This document shows, in pieces, positions 46,218-55,404 of a stretch of 64,000 nucleotides of DNA. Location: assembly GCF_900696085.1 (NCBI RefSeq), contig NZ_CAADFC020000027.1, positions 21,437-85,436 of the forward strand. Reading direction: 5' to 3'. A program made the translations under genes and the position numbers. Positions within the stretch are counted from its first letter, which is position 1; every line of letters starts with the position of its first letter. The notes beneath the pieces are model-generated. The model was given only the letters and a program-made list of their open reading frames with translations, made no database searches and had not been told where the DNA came from. Origin of the DNA: Bradyrhizobium ivorense. Its GTDB lineage: Bacteria > Pseudomonadota > Alphaproteobacteria > Rhizobiales > Xanthobacteraceae.

Positions 46218-47426
46218 ATGATTTGGCTCCGCACCGCGCTCGTTCTCGGGCTCCTCGGCTCGGCTGTTGCCTCGGCCGATGCCGAAACCGTCGTGCTCCG
46301 CGGCGGCAGTCTTTATGCCTCGCCCGATGCCACGGCGCTGCCGGATGCGGTGGTCGTGATGACCGACGGCGTGATCAGCGCGGTCGGCAAATTCGGCGAC
46401 GTGCAAGTGCCGGCGGATGCGCGCGTGATCGATTGCAGCGGCAAGACCATCGTCGCCGGGTTCTGGAACAGCCACGTGCACTTCACCGAACCCGTCTGGC
46501 GCAACGCCGGCACGGCGCCGGCCGCGCCGCTGACGCAGCACATGCAGGAGATGCTGACGCGCTGGGGATTCACCACGGTGTGGGATCTCGGTTCCGACCC
46601 CGGTGACTCGCTGCCGCTGCGCCAGCGTATCGCCAAGGGCGAGATCGCGGGTCCCACCATCCTGTTTGCCGGCAACATCTTTCCCAAGGGCGGACATCCC
46701 GTCTACATCCCGCGCGAGGTGCAGCTTCCCGAAGTCGCAACGCCCGAGGAGGCGACGAAATGGGCGCGTGACTGGCTCGCGATCGGTGAGGACGGCATCA
46801 AGCTGTTCACCGGCGCGTTCATGGGGGACAAGCCGGTCGTGAACATGGACCCGGCGATCGCCAAGGCTGCGGTCGAGGTTGCGCATGCGCAAGGCAAGCC
46901 GGTGTTTGCTCATCCGCAGAACAAAGTCGGCGTCGAGACGGTGATTGCATCCGATGTCGACGTGCTCGCTCACACCACGCCCGGCGAGCGCGCCTACACG
47001 GACGACCAGCTGGCGCGGTTCAAGGCGCACGGCACAGCGTTGATCCCGACGTTGTCGCTGTTCACCACCGTCGTGCTCGATCCCAATGTGACCAACCGCC
47101 TGATTGCGGCAACCGGCAACCAGCTCAAGCAATTCTCGGAGAACGGTGGCACGGTGCTGTTCGGGACCGATGTCGGATTCACCCAGATCTACGACACGAC
47201 GCAGGAGGTCGAGCTGATGCATCGCGCGCTCTCGGAGCGCCAGGTGCTGGCCTCGCTGACGACCAATCCGGCGACGTTCTTCAAGGCTGCGAAGAAGGGC
47301 AGGGTGGAGACGGGGTTCGACGCCGATCTCGTGGTGCTCGACGGCGATCCTGTCAGCGATGTCAGAAATCTCGCCAAGGTAAGCGCCACCATCCGCGCCG
47401 GTCATGTGATCTATCAGAAGCGGTGA
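46218..47426 (+). CDS. Exported amidohydrolase family protein
   Basis: This 402-residue precursor has a signal peptide (LRTALVLGLLGSAVASADA) and a metal-dependent hydrolase fold: NSHVHF is the first metal pair, followed by KLFTGAFMG, the histidine-bearing FAHPQNK and LAHTTPG, and FGTDVGF with the late metal Asp. The carboxylated-lysine position may be K in GIKLF. The family includes imidazolonepropionase and prolidase-like enzymes; substrate unknown. Start 46218 has AAAGGGG upstream. Confidence 0.85.
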   Translation: MIWLRTALVLGLLGSAVASADAETVVLRGGSLYASPDATALPDAVVVMTDGVISAVGKFGDVQVPADARVIDCSGKTIVAGFWNSHVHFTEPVWRNAGTAPAAPLTQHMQEMLTRWGFTTVWDLGSDPGDSLPLRQRIAKGEIAGPTILFAGNIFPKGGHPVYIPREVQLPEVATPEEATKWARDWLAIGEDGIKLFTGAFMGDKPVVNMDPAIAKAAVEVAHAQGKPVFAHPQNKVGVETVIASDVDVLAHTTPGERAYTDDQLARFKAHGTALIPTLSLFTTVVLDPNVTNRLIAATGNQLKQFSENGGTVLFGTDVGFTQIYDTTQEVELMHRALSERQVLASLTTNPATFFKAAKKGRVETGFDADLVVLDGDPVSDVRNLAKVSATIRAGHVIYQKR

Positions 47427-47517
47427 GAGCCGCTCGCGGAACTCGCAGATCGACGCTGCGTTGACCGGTTTGTGTTAGCGGCTTGAACGGGTGCTGCCGC
47501 ATCACAAGATATACGCC

Positions 47518-47826
47518 ATGAAGCGAATCTTGATCCTCGGCTGTGCGCTGATCTGGGCCGCGGGCGCGGGCGGCGCCGTTGCGCAAATCATTGGGCCCGG
47601 CCACTCGATCTCAGACCCGCCACCGATCCCGCGTCCGCCGCCGCCCAAGGTCGAGGTGCCGCCGATCCCGAAACTGGACGCGCTGCCGACCCAGCGGACG
47701 GTTACTACGCCCCGTTCGTCGTTCGGCGACCGCGTGAACCAATGCCTCAATGAGGCTGCCGCGGGCGGGCTGAACCAGGCCGATAGCGCCAGCTATTCGC
47801 GCTCCTGCGCTGCCGCGCGGGATTAG
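47518..47826 (+). CDS. Small exported proline-rich protein, unknown
   Basis: This 102-residue protein begins with a signal peptide (MKRILILGCALIWAAGAGGAVAQ), continues with a Pro-rich stretch (DPPPIPRPPPPKVEVPPIPK) and ends with a short Cys-containing region (VNQCLNEAAAGG, SRSCAAARD) that could form one disulfide. Function is unknown. The Shine-Dalgarno is weak; an in-frame start at 47491 is possible. Confidence 0.6.
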   Translation: MKRILILGCALIWAAGAGGAVAQIIGPGHSISDPPPIPRPPPPKVEVPPIPKLDALPTQRTVTTPRSSFGDRVNQCLNEAAAGGLNQADSASYSRSCAAARD

Positions 47827-47941
47827 AAGCAGGAACAGCTCTTTCCGAAGGGTGCGCGGGACTACTCCCATCAGCTTTATTTACCGCCGTCGCTGACATA
47901 TCTTGCGAGCAAATTCTCTCGAACGAAAGCCGGCCGGCGCG

Positions 47942-48721
47942 ATGCGCGAACTCTTCGACGAAGCTGCAGGACAATCCCCGCTCGACCCGCAGGAGGCGGT
48001 GCGCCGTCACATCCGCACGCCGCAGCGCAAGCGCTTCTACACCAGCGCCGGCGTTGCTGAAGCCGACGGTGGATTTTCGGTCACGATCGACGGCAAGCCG
48101 ATCCGCTCGCCATCGGGCAAGCCGATCGTGGTGCCGGTGCGTGCCATCGCCGATGCGGTCGCGGCCGAATGGAACGCACAGGGCGAGACCATCGATCCCC
48201 TGACCATGCCGCTGACGCGCCTCGCCAACAGCGTCGTCGAAGGCGTGATCGATCGCGTCGACGAGGTGGCCGACGATGCCGCCAAATTCCTCGGCAGCGA
48301 TTTGCTGTTCTATCGCGCCGGTCATCCGGAGACGCTGGTCGCGCGCGAAGCGCAGCATTGGGACCCGGTGCTGTTCTGGGCGGCCGACACGCTCGGCGCC
48401 CATTTCGTGATGGCCGAAGGCGTCATGCATGTGGGCCAGCCCGAGCCCGCGATCCGGGCGGCGCGCGCCGCGTTTCCGAGCGATCCGTGGTCGGTCGCCG
48501 CGCTGCATGTGGTGACGACGCTGACCGGCTCGGCGCTGCTGGCGCTGGCGCTGGCGCATGGCTTTCGCGACGAAGACCAGGTCTGGGCGGCCGCGCATGT
48601 CGACGAGGACTGGAACATCGAAAAGTGGGGCGTCGACGAGGAGGTCGCCGCGCGCCGCGCCGCGCGGCTGGTCGATTTCAGGGCCGCAGCCGGCATTCTC
48701 AAGGTCTCGCCGGCGATTTGA
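47942..48721 (+). CDS. ATP12 family F1-ATPase assembly chaperone
   Basis: This 259-residue protein matches the ATP12 family, which binds free F1-alpha subunits during ATP synthase assembly and is shared by Alphaproteobacteria and mitochondria. Features are KRFYTSAGVAEADGGFSVTIDGKPIRSP split across strands, LAAEWNAQGE-like VAAEWNAQGETIDPLTMPLTRLAN, and LLFYRAGHPETLVAREAQHWDP. Start 47942 (MRELFDEA) fits the family. Confidence 0.92.
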   Translation: MRELFDEAAGQSPLDPQEAVRRHIRTPQRKRFYTSAGVAEADGGFSVTIDGKPIRSPSGKPIVVPVRAIADAVAAEWNAQGETIDPLTMPLTRLANSVVEGVIDRVDEVADDAAKFLGSDLLFYRAGHPETLVAREAQHWDPVLFWAADTLGAHFVMAEGVMHVGQPEPAIRAARAAFPSDPWSVAALHVVTTLTGSALLALALAHGFRDEDQVWAAAHVDEDWNIEKWGVDEEVAARRAARLVDFRAAAGILKVSPAI

Positions 48722-49025
48722 GCGAGTTCAATTCGGCGCGATTGCCTCAATTGCCGCCCAGTTTGTAGCTATTGTGACGGCGTTGGCATGTTGTTGAGCC
48801 GGCGATCACTTGATCGTGGGCGCGGGCTCCTTGCGAGCTCGACTTTTTTTCACCAGATCGTTTCACGTTTGCTCGTTCCCAATCGTCTTAGGAATGACGA
48901 TTGGCATGGAATGGGCGCGCTCGCGTGCATGCGGGCGGCGTCGGCAATGCGTTTCTTTTGGAACTTGTTGGCGTGACGCCGAATTGATGCTGGGCCGCGG
49001 GGCGTGTGGTGAACGAAGAGAAGAT
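48722..49025 (+). other. 304-bp gene-free region with a 9-bp dyad
   Basis: No supported gene. CCAATCGTC (48879-48887) and GACGATTGG (48896-48904) form a perfect inverted repeat with an 8-bp centre; a T-run (48844-48850) lies upstream of it. AGAGAAG precedes the next ATG at 49026. Confidence 0.55.
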
Positions 49026-49499
49026 ATGTCGCAGTATGTTTTGGATCCCGTGCGTGCCCGCCGACCCGCGATGGCGGTCTCGACCACTCAAATGGTCTGG
49101 CTCTGCATCGTCGCCGGAATCGCCATCTATTTCGGCACGGCGCTCTGGCTGGAGCGGACATGGCAGGATCCGGCGCCGAAAGGACGCGTGGTCGCACCGT
49201 TGGTCCGGCCGTTCCTGCCGTTAGGCCAGGCTGCGTTTCGCGCCGAGCCGCTGCTCAAGGACGAGGGGTTGGCCGCGTTGGCGGACAATCCGGACATCGA
49301 GGGCGATACCCGATCGCCCGTGATCGTCTACGAGGACAACAAGCCGCTTGGACCATCGCACAGCACCTTCGCCGAGGTCAGCGCCGGTCACGGGCGTTTC
49401 GCGCACTGGAAGGGGCAGGGCATCGTGTTCTCGGCCAGCGACGGCACCGATCCGAACACCAACGGTCGCCGCTATTGGGCCGTCATCGCCGCCAAATGA
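49026..49499 (+). CDS. Single-pass membrane protein, unknown
   Basis: This 157-residue protein has a short cytosolic N-terminus (MSQYVLDPVRARRPAMAVS), one membrane helix (QMVWLCIVAGIAIYFGTALWL) and a periplasmic part ending SDGTDPNTNGRRYWAVIAAK. It has no recognised domain. An AGAGAAG Shine-Dalgarno supports the start. Confidence 0.7.
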   Translation: MSQYVLDPVRARRPAMAVSTTQMVWLCIVAGIAIYFGTALWLERTWQDPAPKGRVVAPLVRPFLPLGQAAFRAEPLLKDEGLAALADNPDIEGDTRSPVIVYEDNKPLGPSHSTFAEVSAGHGRFAHWKGQGIVFSASDGTDPNTNGRRYWAVIAAK

Positions 49500-49652
49500 A
49501 GCGCCGCAAGTGAGATGCACCGGGGACGGCGCGCCGTCCGGCGGTTAACGAGAGGTTTACGACGCCGGGCTAGCTTGCACCACGGTCTGGACGGAGCGGA
49601 AACCTGTCCGGGCCGATCATGGATGCCCCGCCGCCTGGCCGAGACCTCCGAT

Positions 49653-51311
49653 ATGGCAATCGCCATCAAACCCGCGCTGCCGGTGCTTGCTTCCGAAGAG
49701 GCAGGCAGCGTTGCGCCTGGTCTCGTGCTGCAGCCGGGCAGCGTCGTCAATGCGCAGGTGCTGAAGGTGCTGTCCGCCGATCTGGTGCGGATTGCAATTG
49801 CGAGCCTCTCGATCGATGTGCAGACCGAGGTGCCGCTGCAGCAGGGCCAGAACCTGCAGCTTGCGGTGTCGCAGACCGGTGACGGCATCCGCCTGCAACT
49901 GGTCGGGCAGGGCGCAGGCGATGCAGCGCGGCTGTCGCCGGAGCCACTCCCGATCTCGCCCGGCGCCAACTCGCAAGCCAGCACAGCGGCTTCCCAGGCC
50001 AGCGCAGCGGCGCCGAAGGACGTGCTGACGCCGCTCGAGCGCGTCAGCGTCACTGCGGCCGCGCAAAATGCCGCGACCGTGCAGGGCAGCCAGGCGCCGC
50101 TGTTCGCCAATCTTGCGGCGGCGATCGTGACCGGCAATCTGCCGCCAAAGCTGCAGGCGGCGATCGTGCAGGTGCTGCTGCAGCAGACCAGCCTCGACGA
50201 AAATCTCAGCGGCGACGACGTCAAGGCCGGGTTCCAGAAGTCAGGCCTGCTGCTCGAGGCCTCGCTTGCCGCGCGTACTGCGCCGTCGGCGGTCGGCGGC
50301 GTGCCCGATCTCAAGGCCGCGCTGATCGTGCTGCGACAAGCGTTGACCTCGCTCGGTAACTCTCTTGGCACGGGGGCGGATGCGCCGAAGCTCGCAGCCG
50401 CGCCGGTCGCCCAACAGGCGAGCGCCCAAGGGCCGGTCGCGCAAGAGGCGCGCGTCAACGCAACGCCAAACCTTTTGCAGACAAGCCTTGTGCCGGGCGC
50501 GCCCGATCTTGACGTCCAGGAGATCCTGCTGCCGCAGGCCCGCGTGCCGGTGGCGATCGATCTCGGCGGCGGCAGCGCACGACTTCCCGGCGCGCTGGCG
50601 GACGCGCTTGATGCCGGCCCTTCGCCGGGCGCCACGCTCAATCTCATTCAGGAAGCGCTGCACGAGCTCGGCAATCCCGCACGGCAGGGCGTCGCACTCA
50701 GGGACCTGCCGGCCGGCGACACGCTCGCGCGCAGCACCACGCCGCCGCCGCCGTTGCGCGGCGCGCTGCCTTCCGCGCAGGCCGTTGCGGAGCCGACGAT
50801 CGTGCCGGGCGCGCCGCCCGCCGTCACCGCGCATCGCCTGTTGGAAAACACCGACGCGGCGCTGGCGCGGCAGACGCTGCTGCAGGTCGCCTCGCTGCCG
50901 GACCGCACCGATGCGGCGCGCCCGCAGCTCGAGGCGATGCTGCCGCGCTGGAATTTCGAGATCCCGTTCCTGACGGCGCAGGGCACCGCGATGGCGCAGT
51001 TCGAGATTTCGCGCGACGGCGGCGGCAACGAGGTCGAGGCGGCCAAGCGGGTATGGTGCGCGCGCTTCACGCTCGACGTCGAGCCGGCCGGCCCGGTGCA
51101 TGCGCTGGTGTCGTTGCACGGCGAGCGCACCTCGGTGCGGATGTGGGCCGAGCGTCCCGCCACCGCCGCGCAGCTGCGCGCCGGCGCCGGCGAACTGAGC
51201 CAGGCGCTGGCGAGGGCCGAACTCACCCCCGGCGACATCGAGATCCGCGACGGCGCGCCGCAGCAGCCCGCGCCCGTGCGCGCCGGCCACTTCCTGGACC
51301 GCGCCACATGA
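49653..51311 (+). CDS. FliK-like flagellar hook-length control family protein
   Basis: This 552-residue protein has a long Ala/Gln/Pro-rich middle and a globular C-terminal domain (about 420-540: MAQFEISRDGGGNE, RFTLDVEPAGPVHALVSLHGERTSVRMWAERPATAAQLR split across strands) typical of the Flg_hook domain. FliK measures hook length and switches export specificity via FlhB. No flagellar structural genes are nearby. Start 49653 (MAIAIKPALPVLAS) is preferred; 49623 is possible. Its stop overlaps the next ATG by 4 bp. Confidence 0.75.
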   Translation: MAIAIKPALPVLASEEAGSVAPGLVLQPGSVVNAQVLKVLSADLVRIAIASLSIDVQTEVPLQQGQNLQLAVSQTGDGIRLQLVGQGAGDAARLSPEPLPISPGANSQASTAASQASAAAPKDVLTPLERVSVTAAAQNAATVQGSQAPLFANLAAAIVTGNLPPKLQAAIVQVLLQQTSLDENLSGDDVKAGFQKSGLLLEASLAARTAPSAVGGVPDLKAALIVLRQALTSLGNSLGTGADAPKLAAAPVAQQASAQGPVAQEARVNATPNLLQTSLVPGAPDLDVQEILLPQARVPVAIDLGGGSARLPGALADALDAGPSPGATLNLIQEALHELGNPARQGVALRDLPAGDTLARSTTPPPPLRGALPSAQAVAEPTIVPGAPPAVTAHRLLENTDAALARQTLLQVASLPDRTDAARPQLEAMLPRWNFEIPFLTAQGTAMAQFEISRDGGGNEVEAAKRVWCARFTLDVEPAGPVHALVSLHGERTSVRMWAERPATAAQLRAGAGELSQALARAELTPGDIEIRDGAPQQPAPVRAGHFLDRAT

Positions 51312-51571
51312 GCAAGGGCAAGAACCAGCTCGCCGTCGCCCTGCATTACGACCACGTCGGCGCGCCGCGCGTCATCGCAAAAGGCAAGGGCGCGATCGGC
51401 GCAAAAATCATCGAGGTCGCCAAGGCCAACGACATCCCGATCGAGGAGAACGAGGTTTTGGCCGGCGCGCTCTCCAACGTCGAGCTCGGCGACGAGATCC
51501 CGGCCGAACTCTACAAGGCCGTCGCCGACGTGCTGGTGTTCGTGCTGAAACTGTCGGGAAGGGCACGGTAA
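51308..51571 (+). CDS. Stand-alone FlhB C-terminal-domain protein
   Basis: This 87-residue protein is the cytosolic tail of FlhB/EscU without the membrane part or the NPTH cleavage motif: LAVALHYDHVGAPRVIAKG, IGAKIIEVAKANDIPIEEN, VELGDEIPAELYKAVADVL. It overlaps the FliK-like stop by 4 bp. The pairing resembles ylqG-ylqH of Bacillus (family knowledge), where such an FhlB-type domain sits beside a FliK-like gene. Confidence 0.85.
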   Translation: MSKGKNQLAVALHYDHVGAPRVIAKGKGAIGAKIIEVAKANDIPIEENEVLAGALSNVELGDEIPAELYKAVADVLVFVLKLSGRAR

Positions 51572-51647
51572 TCCTCGTTGCCATCCTTTCACCGCGGTGG
51601 CATCACCATCATTGCCAATGCCTCAGGTTCCGTCTGAAGGTCCCGTC

Positions 51648-52460
51648 GTGATCAATCGCCGCCATGCGCTCGGTCTGTTTGCTGCCGCGAGCCTCGTGCC
51701 GTCGCGCGGCTTCGCCAATGTGTCGTACCAGCGCAGCGAGTTTCGCGACGATCTGGCGAAAAGGTTCTTCGATCTCGGCACCGAGGGCACCTTCGTCGGC
51801 TACAAGGTCGACGACTATCTGATCATCGCCAGCGACAAGGTGCGCTCGGGCGACGGCAGATTGCCGGCCTCGACCTTCAAGATCCCGAATGCGCTGATTG
51901 CGCTGGAGACCGGCGTGGTGCAGGACCCCGACAAGGACGTCTTCAAGTGGGACGGCGTGACGCGCGGCATCGAGGCCTGGAACAAGGACCACACGCTGCG
52001 CTCGGCGATCGCGGTGTCGGCCTTCCCGGTGTTTCAGGAGATCGCGCGCCGGATCGGCGAGGAGCGGATGAAGAAGTATCTCGACCTCATCGACTACGGC
52101 AATCGCGACATCGGCGGCGGCATCGACCGTTTCTGGGTGTCGGGCAATCTGCGCATCGATCCGATCGAGCAGGTCGATTTCCTCGACCGGCTGCGTCGCG
52201 GCGTGCTGCCGATCGGCAAGCGCAGCCAGGAGCTGGTCACCGACATCCTGCCGGTGACCAAAGTCGGCGACGCTGTGATCCGCGCCAAGACCGGCCTGAC
52301 CGACAAGGAACACGGCGCGCTCGGCTGGTGGGTCGGCTGGGTCGAGAAGGGATCCAATGTCACCGTGTTCGCGATGAACATGGACTGCAAGACCCCGGCG
52401 CTGATCGACGCGCGGATCAGCGCGACCCAGCAATGCCTGACCGACATCGGTGCGCTGTGA
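51648..52460 (+). CDS. Class D (OXA-type) beta-lactamase homologue
   Basis: From a GTG at 51648 the precursor is 270 aa with a twin-arginine-like leader (INRRHALGLFAAASL). Class D motifs are S75-TF-K78 (nucleophile and carboxylatable lysine), Y150-G-N and K214-T-G. The S-x-V box reads S124-A-F126, so the usual valine is Phe. GIDRFWVSGNLRI supplies the conserved Trp. It should hydrolyse penicillins, but the Phe may alter activity. Intrinsic chromosomal gene, no mobility signals next to it. An upstream ATG at 51618 is an alternative start. Confidence 0.88.
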   Translation: MINRRHALGLFAAASLVPSRGFANVSYQRSEFRDDLAKRFFDLGTEGTFVGYKVDDYLIIASDKVRSGDGRLPASTFKIPNALIALETGVVQDPDKDVFKWDGVTRGIEAWNKDHTLRSAIAVSAFPVFQEIARRIGEERMKKYLDLIDYGNRDIGGGIDRFWVSGNLRIDPIEQVDFLDRLRRGVLPIGKRSQELVTDILPVTKVGDAVIRAKTGLTDKEHGALGWWVGWVEKGSNVTVFAMNMDCKTPALIDARISATQQCLTDIGAL

Positions 52461-52601
52461 CGACCTGACCTGGGCGCGCCGCGGACGGTCACTGCGCGGT
52501 TCCAGGGACGCCTGCCAAAATACCGAAAAACAACCCCATGCAAAGTAGCTTTGCCGGTGGCAGGATACCGCCGCCGCCATTCAACCCGATCTGCTCGCGC
52601 C

Positions 52602-54023
52602 CTACCGCCCGATCGCGCGCTGCAGCGCCGGCATCAGCCTGGGGTCGCGACACTGCGCGACGTTGAAGCGCATGAAGGCGGACGCCGTCTGCGAGGCGCT
52701 GAACACGTTGCCCGGCGCCAGCACCACATTGTCGGCGAGCGCCGCGCGCGCCACGTCGGCGGAGTCGCAGCCGTCGGGCAGGCGGCACCAGAGCTGGAAG
52801 CCGCCGCGCGGCATCAGCCAGGGCTCGATGCCGATGCGCTGCAGCTTGTCGCCGACGTCGCGGCGGGCGCGCCCCAGCCGCCGGCGCAGCTCCTCGACAT
52901 GCTTGCGGTAGAAGCCGCTCGCCAGCACGCTCGCGATGATCTCGGTTGCGACCGCGCTCGGGCCGCCGAACCCGGTCGCGACCTGCAGATCGACCAGATC
53001 GTCGATCCAGTCGGCGCGCGCCGCGATGTAGCCGCAGCGCAGCGAGGCCGACAGCGTCTTCGAGAAGCTGCCGATCCGGATCACGCGGTTGAGGCCGTCG
53101 AGCGCGGCAAGCCGCGCCGACGGCTCGGGCTCGAAATCGGCAAAGATATCGTCCTCGACGATCGAGAGATCGTAGGCCGCGGCGGCGTTCAGCACGCGAT
53201 GCGCGGTCTGCGGCGACATCGTCGCGCCGGTCGGGTTGTGCAGTCCGGCGACGGTGATGTAGAGCCGCGGCCGCTCCGCCGCGACCACCGCCTCGAAGCT
53301 AGCGACGTCGGGGCCCGCGGGCGTGTAGGGCACGCTGACCAGCTTGACCTGATGCGCGCGCAGCAGGGCGCGGAAATTGAAATAGCAGGGATCGTCGACC
53401 AGCACCGTGTCGCCCGGCCGCAGCAGGAAACGGCAGATCAGGTCGATCGCCTGGGTGCCGGAGGTGGTGAGCAGCAGCTGCTCGGGCGGCACCTCCAGCC
53501 CTTCGTCGGCGAACCGCGCCATCAGGATGCGGCGCAGCGCCAGCGAGCCGCGGGTCGCGCCGTAATCGGACAGCACGGCGTCCTCGGCCCGCGCCAGCGC
53601 GCGAAACGCGCGGCGCAGCGCCTCGGTCGGCATCCAGTCGGACGGCAGCCAGCCGCAGCCCGGCTTCAGCGCGCTCGCCTCGGCGTCGAGCGATTGCCGC
53701 GACACCCAGAGCGGATCGACGGCGCGGTCGCGCTGCGGCTGATCCTTTGCAAGCGCCAGCGGCAGCAGCGCGGCCGCGGAGACGTAGAAGCCGGACCCGG
53801 GCCGGGCCCGGATCAGGCCCTCGGCGGCGAGCCGGTCATAGGCCTCGACCACGGTCGAGGGCGAGACGCCCATGGTCGCGGCAAAGCTGCGGATCGAAGG
53901 CAGCCGATCATCGGCGGCGAGCGCACGGCTCGCCACCCGCGCACGGATCGCGTTCATCACCTCGACGGTCCGCGTCGCCTTGGGCGCATTGGATGGTTTC
54001 TGCAAGTGTATGCCTACCTTCAC
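52602..54023 (-). CDS. MocR/PdxR-type regulator (GntR HTH fused to aminotransferase fold)
   Basis: This 473-residue protein has an N-terminal GntR winged helix (DDRLPSIRSFAATMGVSPSTVVEAYDRL, about 39-75) followed by a class I aminotransferase domain with the PLP lysine in IGSFSKTLSASLRCGY and the HNPTG motif. Such proteins sense PLP or amino-substrates and usually regulate a neighbouring gene; the EamA transporter at 54382 is the candidate. The start is a GTG inside a TGTATG/CATACA dyad, so an internal start is possible. Confidence 0.9.
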   Translation of the reverse strand: MKVGIHLQKPSNAPKATRTVEVMNAIRARVASRALAADDRLPSIRSFAATMGVSPSTVVEAYDRLAAEGLIRARPGSGFYVSAAALLPLALAKDQPQRDRAVDPLWVSRQSLDAEASALKPGCGWLPSDWMPTEALRRAFRALARAEDAVLSDYGATRGSLALRRILMARFADEGLEVPPEQLLLTTSGTQAIDLICRFLLRPGDTVLVDDPCYFNFRALLRAHQVKLVSVPYTPAGPDVASFEAVVAAERPRLYITVAGLHNPTGATMSPQTAHRVLNAAAAYDLSIVEDDIFADFEPEPSARLAALDGLNRVIRIGSFSKTLSASLRCGYIAARADWIDDLVDLQVATGFGGPSAVATEIIASVLASGFYRKHVEELRRRLGRARRDVGDKLQRIGIEPWLMPRGGFQLWCRLPDGCDSADVARAALADNVVLAPGNVFSASQTASAFMRFNVAQCRDPRLMPALQRAIGR

Positions 54024-54030
54024 CCATACA
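54007..54030. promoter_or_regulatory. Candidate MocR operator
   Basis: TGTATG (54007-54012) and CATACA (54025-54030) form a dyad with a 12-bp centre at the 5' end of the MocR gene, next to AT-rich sequence (GATATTGTACTGATCTGTA) that may hold promoters. The role is inferred from location. Confidence 0.35.
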
Positions 54031-54120
54031 GTTTGGCGATATTGTACTGATCTGTAGCTGCCTTGGCGAGGCCCCGAGGGCTACCTTCGTGGTGACGTCG
54101 AAGCAGCGGACTCCGCTTCA

Positions 54121-54316
54121 CCTCGCCCCGCCTGCGGGGAGAGGCATAGGCCGCCCTTGGCGGCCGTCCTCTGAGAACGCCGAGGCGAAGCCTCTGCTAT
54201 GTCGCATCGTCAGATGCGTTCCGGGTGAGGGGGAGCCTCCACGGATACCTCTGTCACCGTCTGCGCGGAAGCAGCCCCTCACCCCAACCCTCTCCCCGCG
54301 AAGGGCGGGGCGAGGG
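54121..54316 (+). repeat. Pair of GC-rich palindromes (CCTCTCCCCGC type) in the MocR-EamA gap
   Basis: Copy 1 is CCTCGCCCCGC (54121-54131) facing GCGGGGAGAGG (54134-54144). Copy 2 is CCCTCTCCCCGC (54288-54299) facing GCGGGGCGAGGG (54305-54316). Each has one mismatch. They bound a roughly 200-bp gene-free unit, like dispersed repeats common in Bradyrhizobiaceae. The rest of the 358-bp gap shows no gene. Confidence 0.65.
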
Positions 54317-54381
54317 GGCGCACTTCCTGCGCGGTCGCGACCGGGCCTCGACGTCGCTGCGGTCTTGGAAAGTGAAATGCG

Positions 54382-55245
54382 ATGGACAAGGCTTCGATCG
54401 AGGGTTTCGGCAACGGTCTGCTCGGCGTGATCATTTTCTCCGGCTCGCTGCCGGCGACGCGCGTGGCGGTCGGCGGCTTCTCGCCGCTGTTTCTGACCTC
54501 GGCGCGCGCCATGATCGCGGCGCTGCTCGGCGCCCTGCTGCTTGCGGTGCTGCGGCAGCCATGGCCAAAGCGTGCCGACCTGGTGTCGCTGACGATCACC
54601 GCGCTCGGCGTCGTGATCGGCTTTCCGCTGCTCACGGCGCTGGCCCTGCAGCACATCACCTCGGCGCATTCGATCGTGTTCATCGGCCTGCTGCCGTTGT
54701 CGACGGCGGTGTTCGGCGTGCTGCGCGGCGGCGAGCGGCCAAAGCCGCTGTTCTGGCTGTTCTCCTGCATCGGCAGCGCCACAGTCGGCGCGTTTGCACT
54801 GTCGAACGACGGCGCGGCCTCGCTGACCGGCGATCTGCTGATGGTCGCGGCGATCGTCGTCTGCGGCCTCGGCTATGCCGAAGGCGCCGCGCTGTCGCGC
54901 CGGCTCGGCGGTTGGCAGGTGATCTCGTGGGCGCTGGTGCTCTCGACCCCGGTCGTGCTGGTCATGACGATGCTGACGCTGCCGCCGAGCTGGGACGGCA
55001 TCGGCATGCCGGCCTGGCTCGGGCTCGGCTATGTCTCGGTGTTCAGCATGCTCATCGGATTCGTGTTCTGGTACCGCGGCCTCGCGCTCGGCGGCATCGC
55101 CAGCGTCGGGCAATTGCAGCTGCTGCAGCCGTTCTTCGGCCTCGCGCTGGCCGGCCTGCTGCTGCACGAGCAGGTGCCGTGGACCATGGTCGCCGCGACC
55201 TGTCTCGTCGTCGGCTGCGTCGTGTTCGCCCGCCGCTTCGCTTAG
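54382..55245 (+). CDS. EamA/DMT-family transporter
   Basis: This 287-residue membrane protein has about ten hydrophobic helices in two EamA repeats (first about 8-135, second about 150-285), e.g. ITSAHSIVFIGLLPLSTAVFGVL and GGIASVGQLQLLQPFFGLALAGLLLHE. The family exports metabolites or amino acids. It is divergent from the MocR regulator, which may control it. Confidence 0.88.
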   Translation: MDKASIEGFGNGLLGVIIFSGSLPATRVAVGGFSPLFLTSARAMIAALLGALLLAVLRQPWPKRADLVSLTITALGVVIGFPLLTALALQHITSAHSIVFIGLLPLSTAVFGVLRGGERPKPLFWLFSCIGSATVGAFALSNDGAASLTGDLLMVAAIVVCGLGYAEGAALSRRLGGWQVISWALVLSTPVVLVMTMLTLPPSWDGIGMPAWLGLGYVSVFSMLIGFVFWYRGLALGGIASVGQLQLLQPFFGLALAGLLLHEQVPWTMVAATCLVVGCVVFARRFA

Positions 55246-55278
55246 TGCGCGCTAGGGGCGTGCACTCATAAGGCCGTG

Positions 55279-55305
55279 TGTCCGCTGTTGGAGGTAAAGC
55301 CGACA
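55279..55305. repeat. Degenerate TGTCCGCT...AGCGGACA palindrome
   Basis: TGTCCGCT (55279-55286) faces AGCCGACA (55298-55305) with one mismatch. It resembles the CCGC-TTT-GACCC-AAA-GCGG palindrome at 60534-60553 and may be a relic of the same dispersed family. Confidence 0.4.
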
Positions 55306-55348
55306 TCGAGGCCCGTACTGGGCATGTCGCCAATGACCCGAAGGAGAC

Positions 55349-55374
55349 GTTTGACCACGCGATCGTGGTCAAAC
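55349..55374. terminator. Perfect 11-bp palindrome between convergent genes
   Basis: GTTTGACCACG (55349-55359), loop CGAT, CGTGGTCAAAC (55364-55374). It lies between the ends of the EamA (+) and cupin (-) genes, so a bidirectional terminator or mRNA-end hairpin is the simplest reading, although no T-run flanks it. Confidence 0.4.
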
Positions 55375-55404
55375 AAGTTCCAGATTCTGGCGTCAACGCG
55401 GTGC

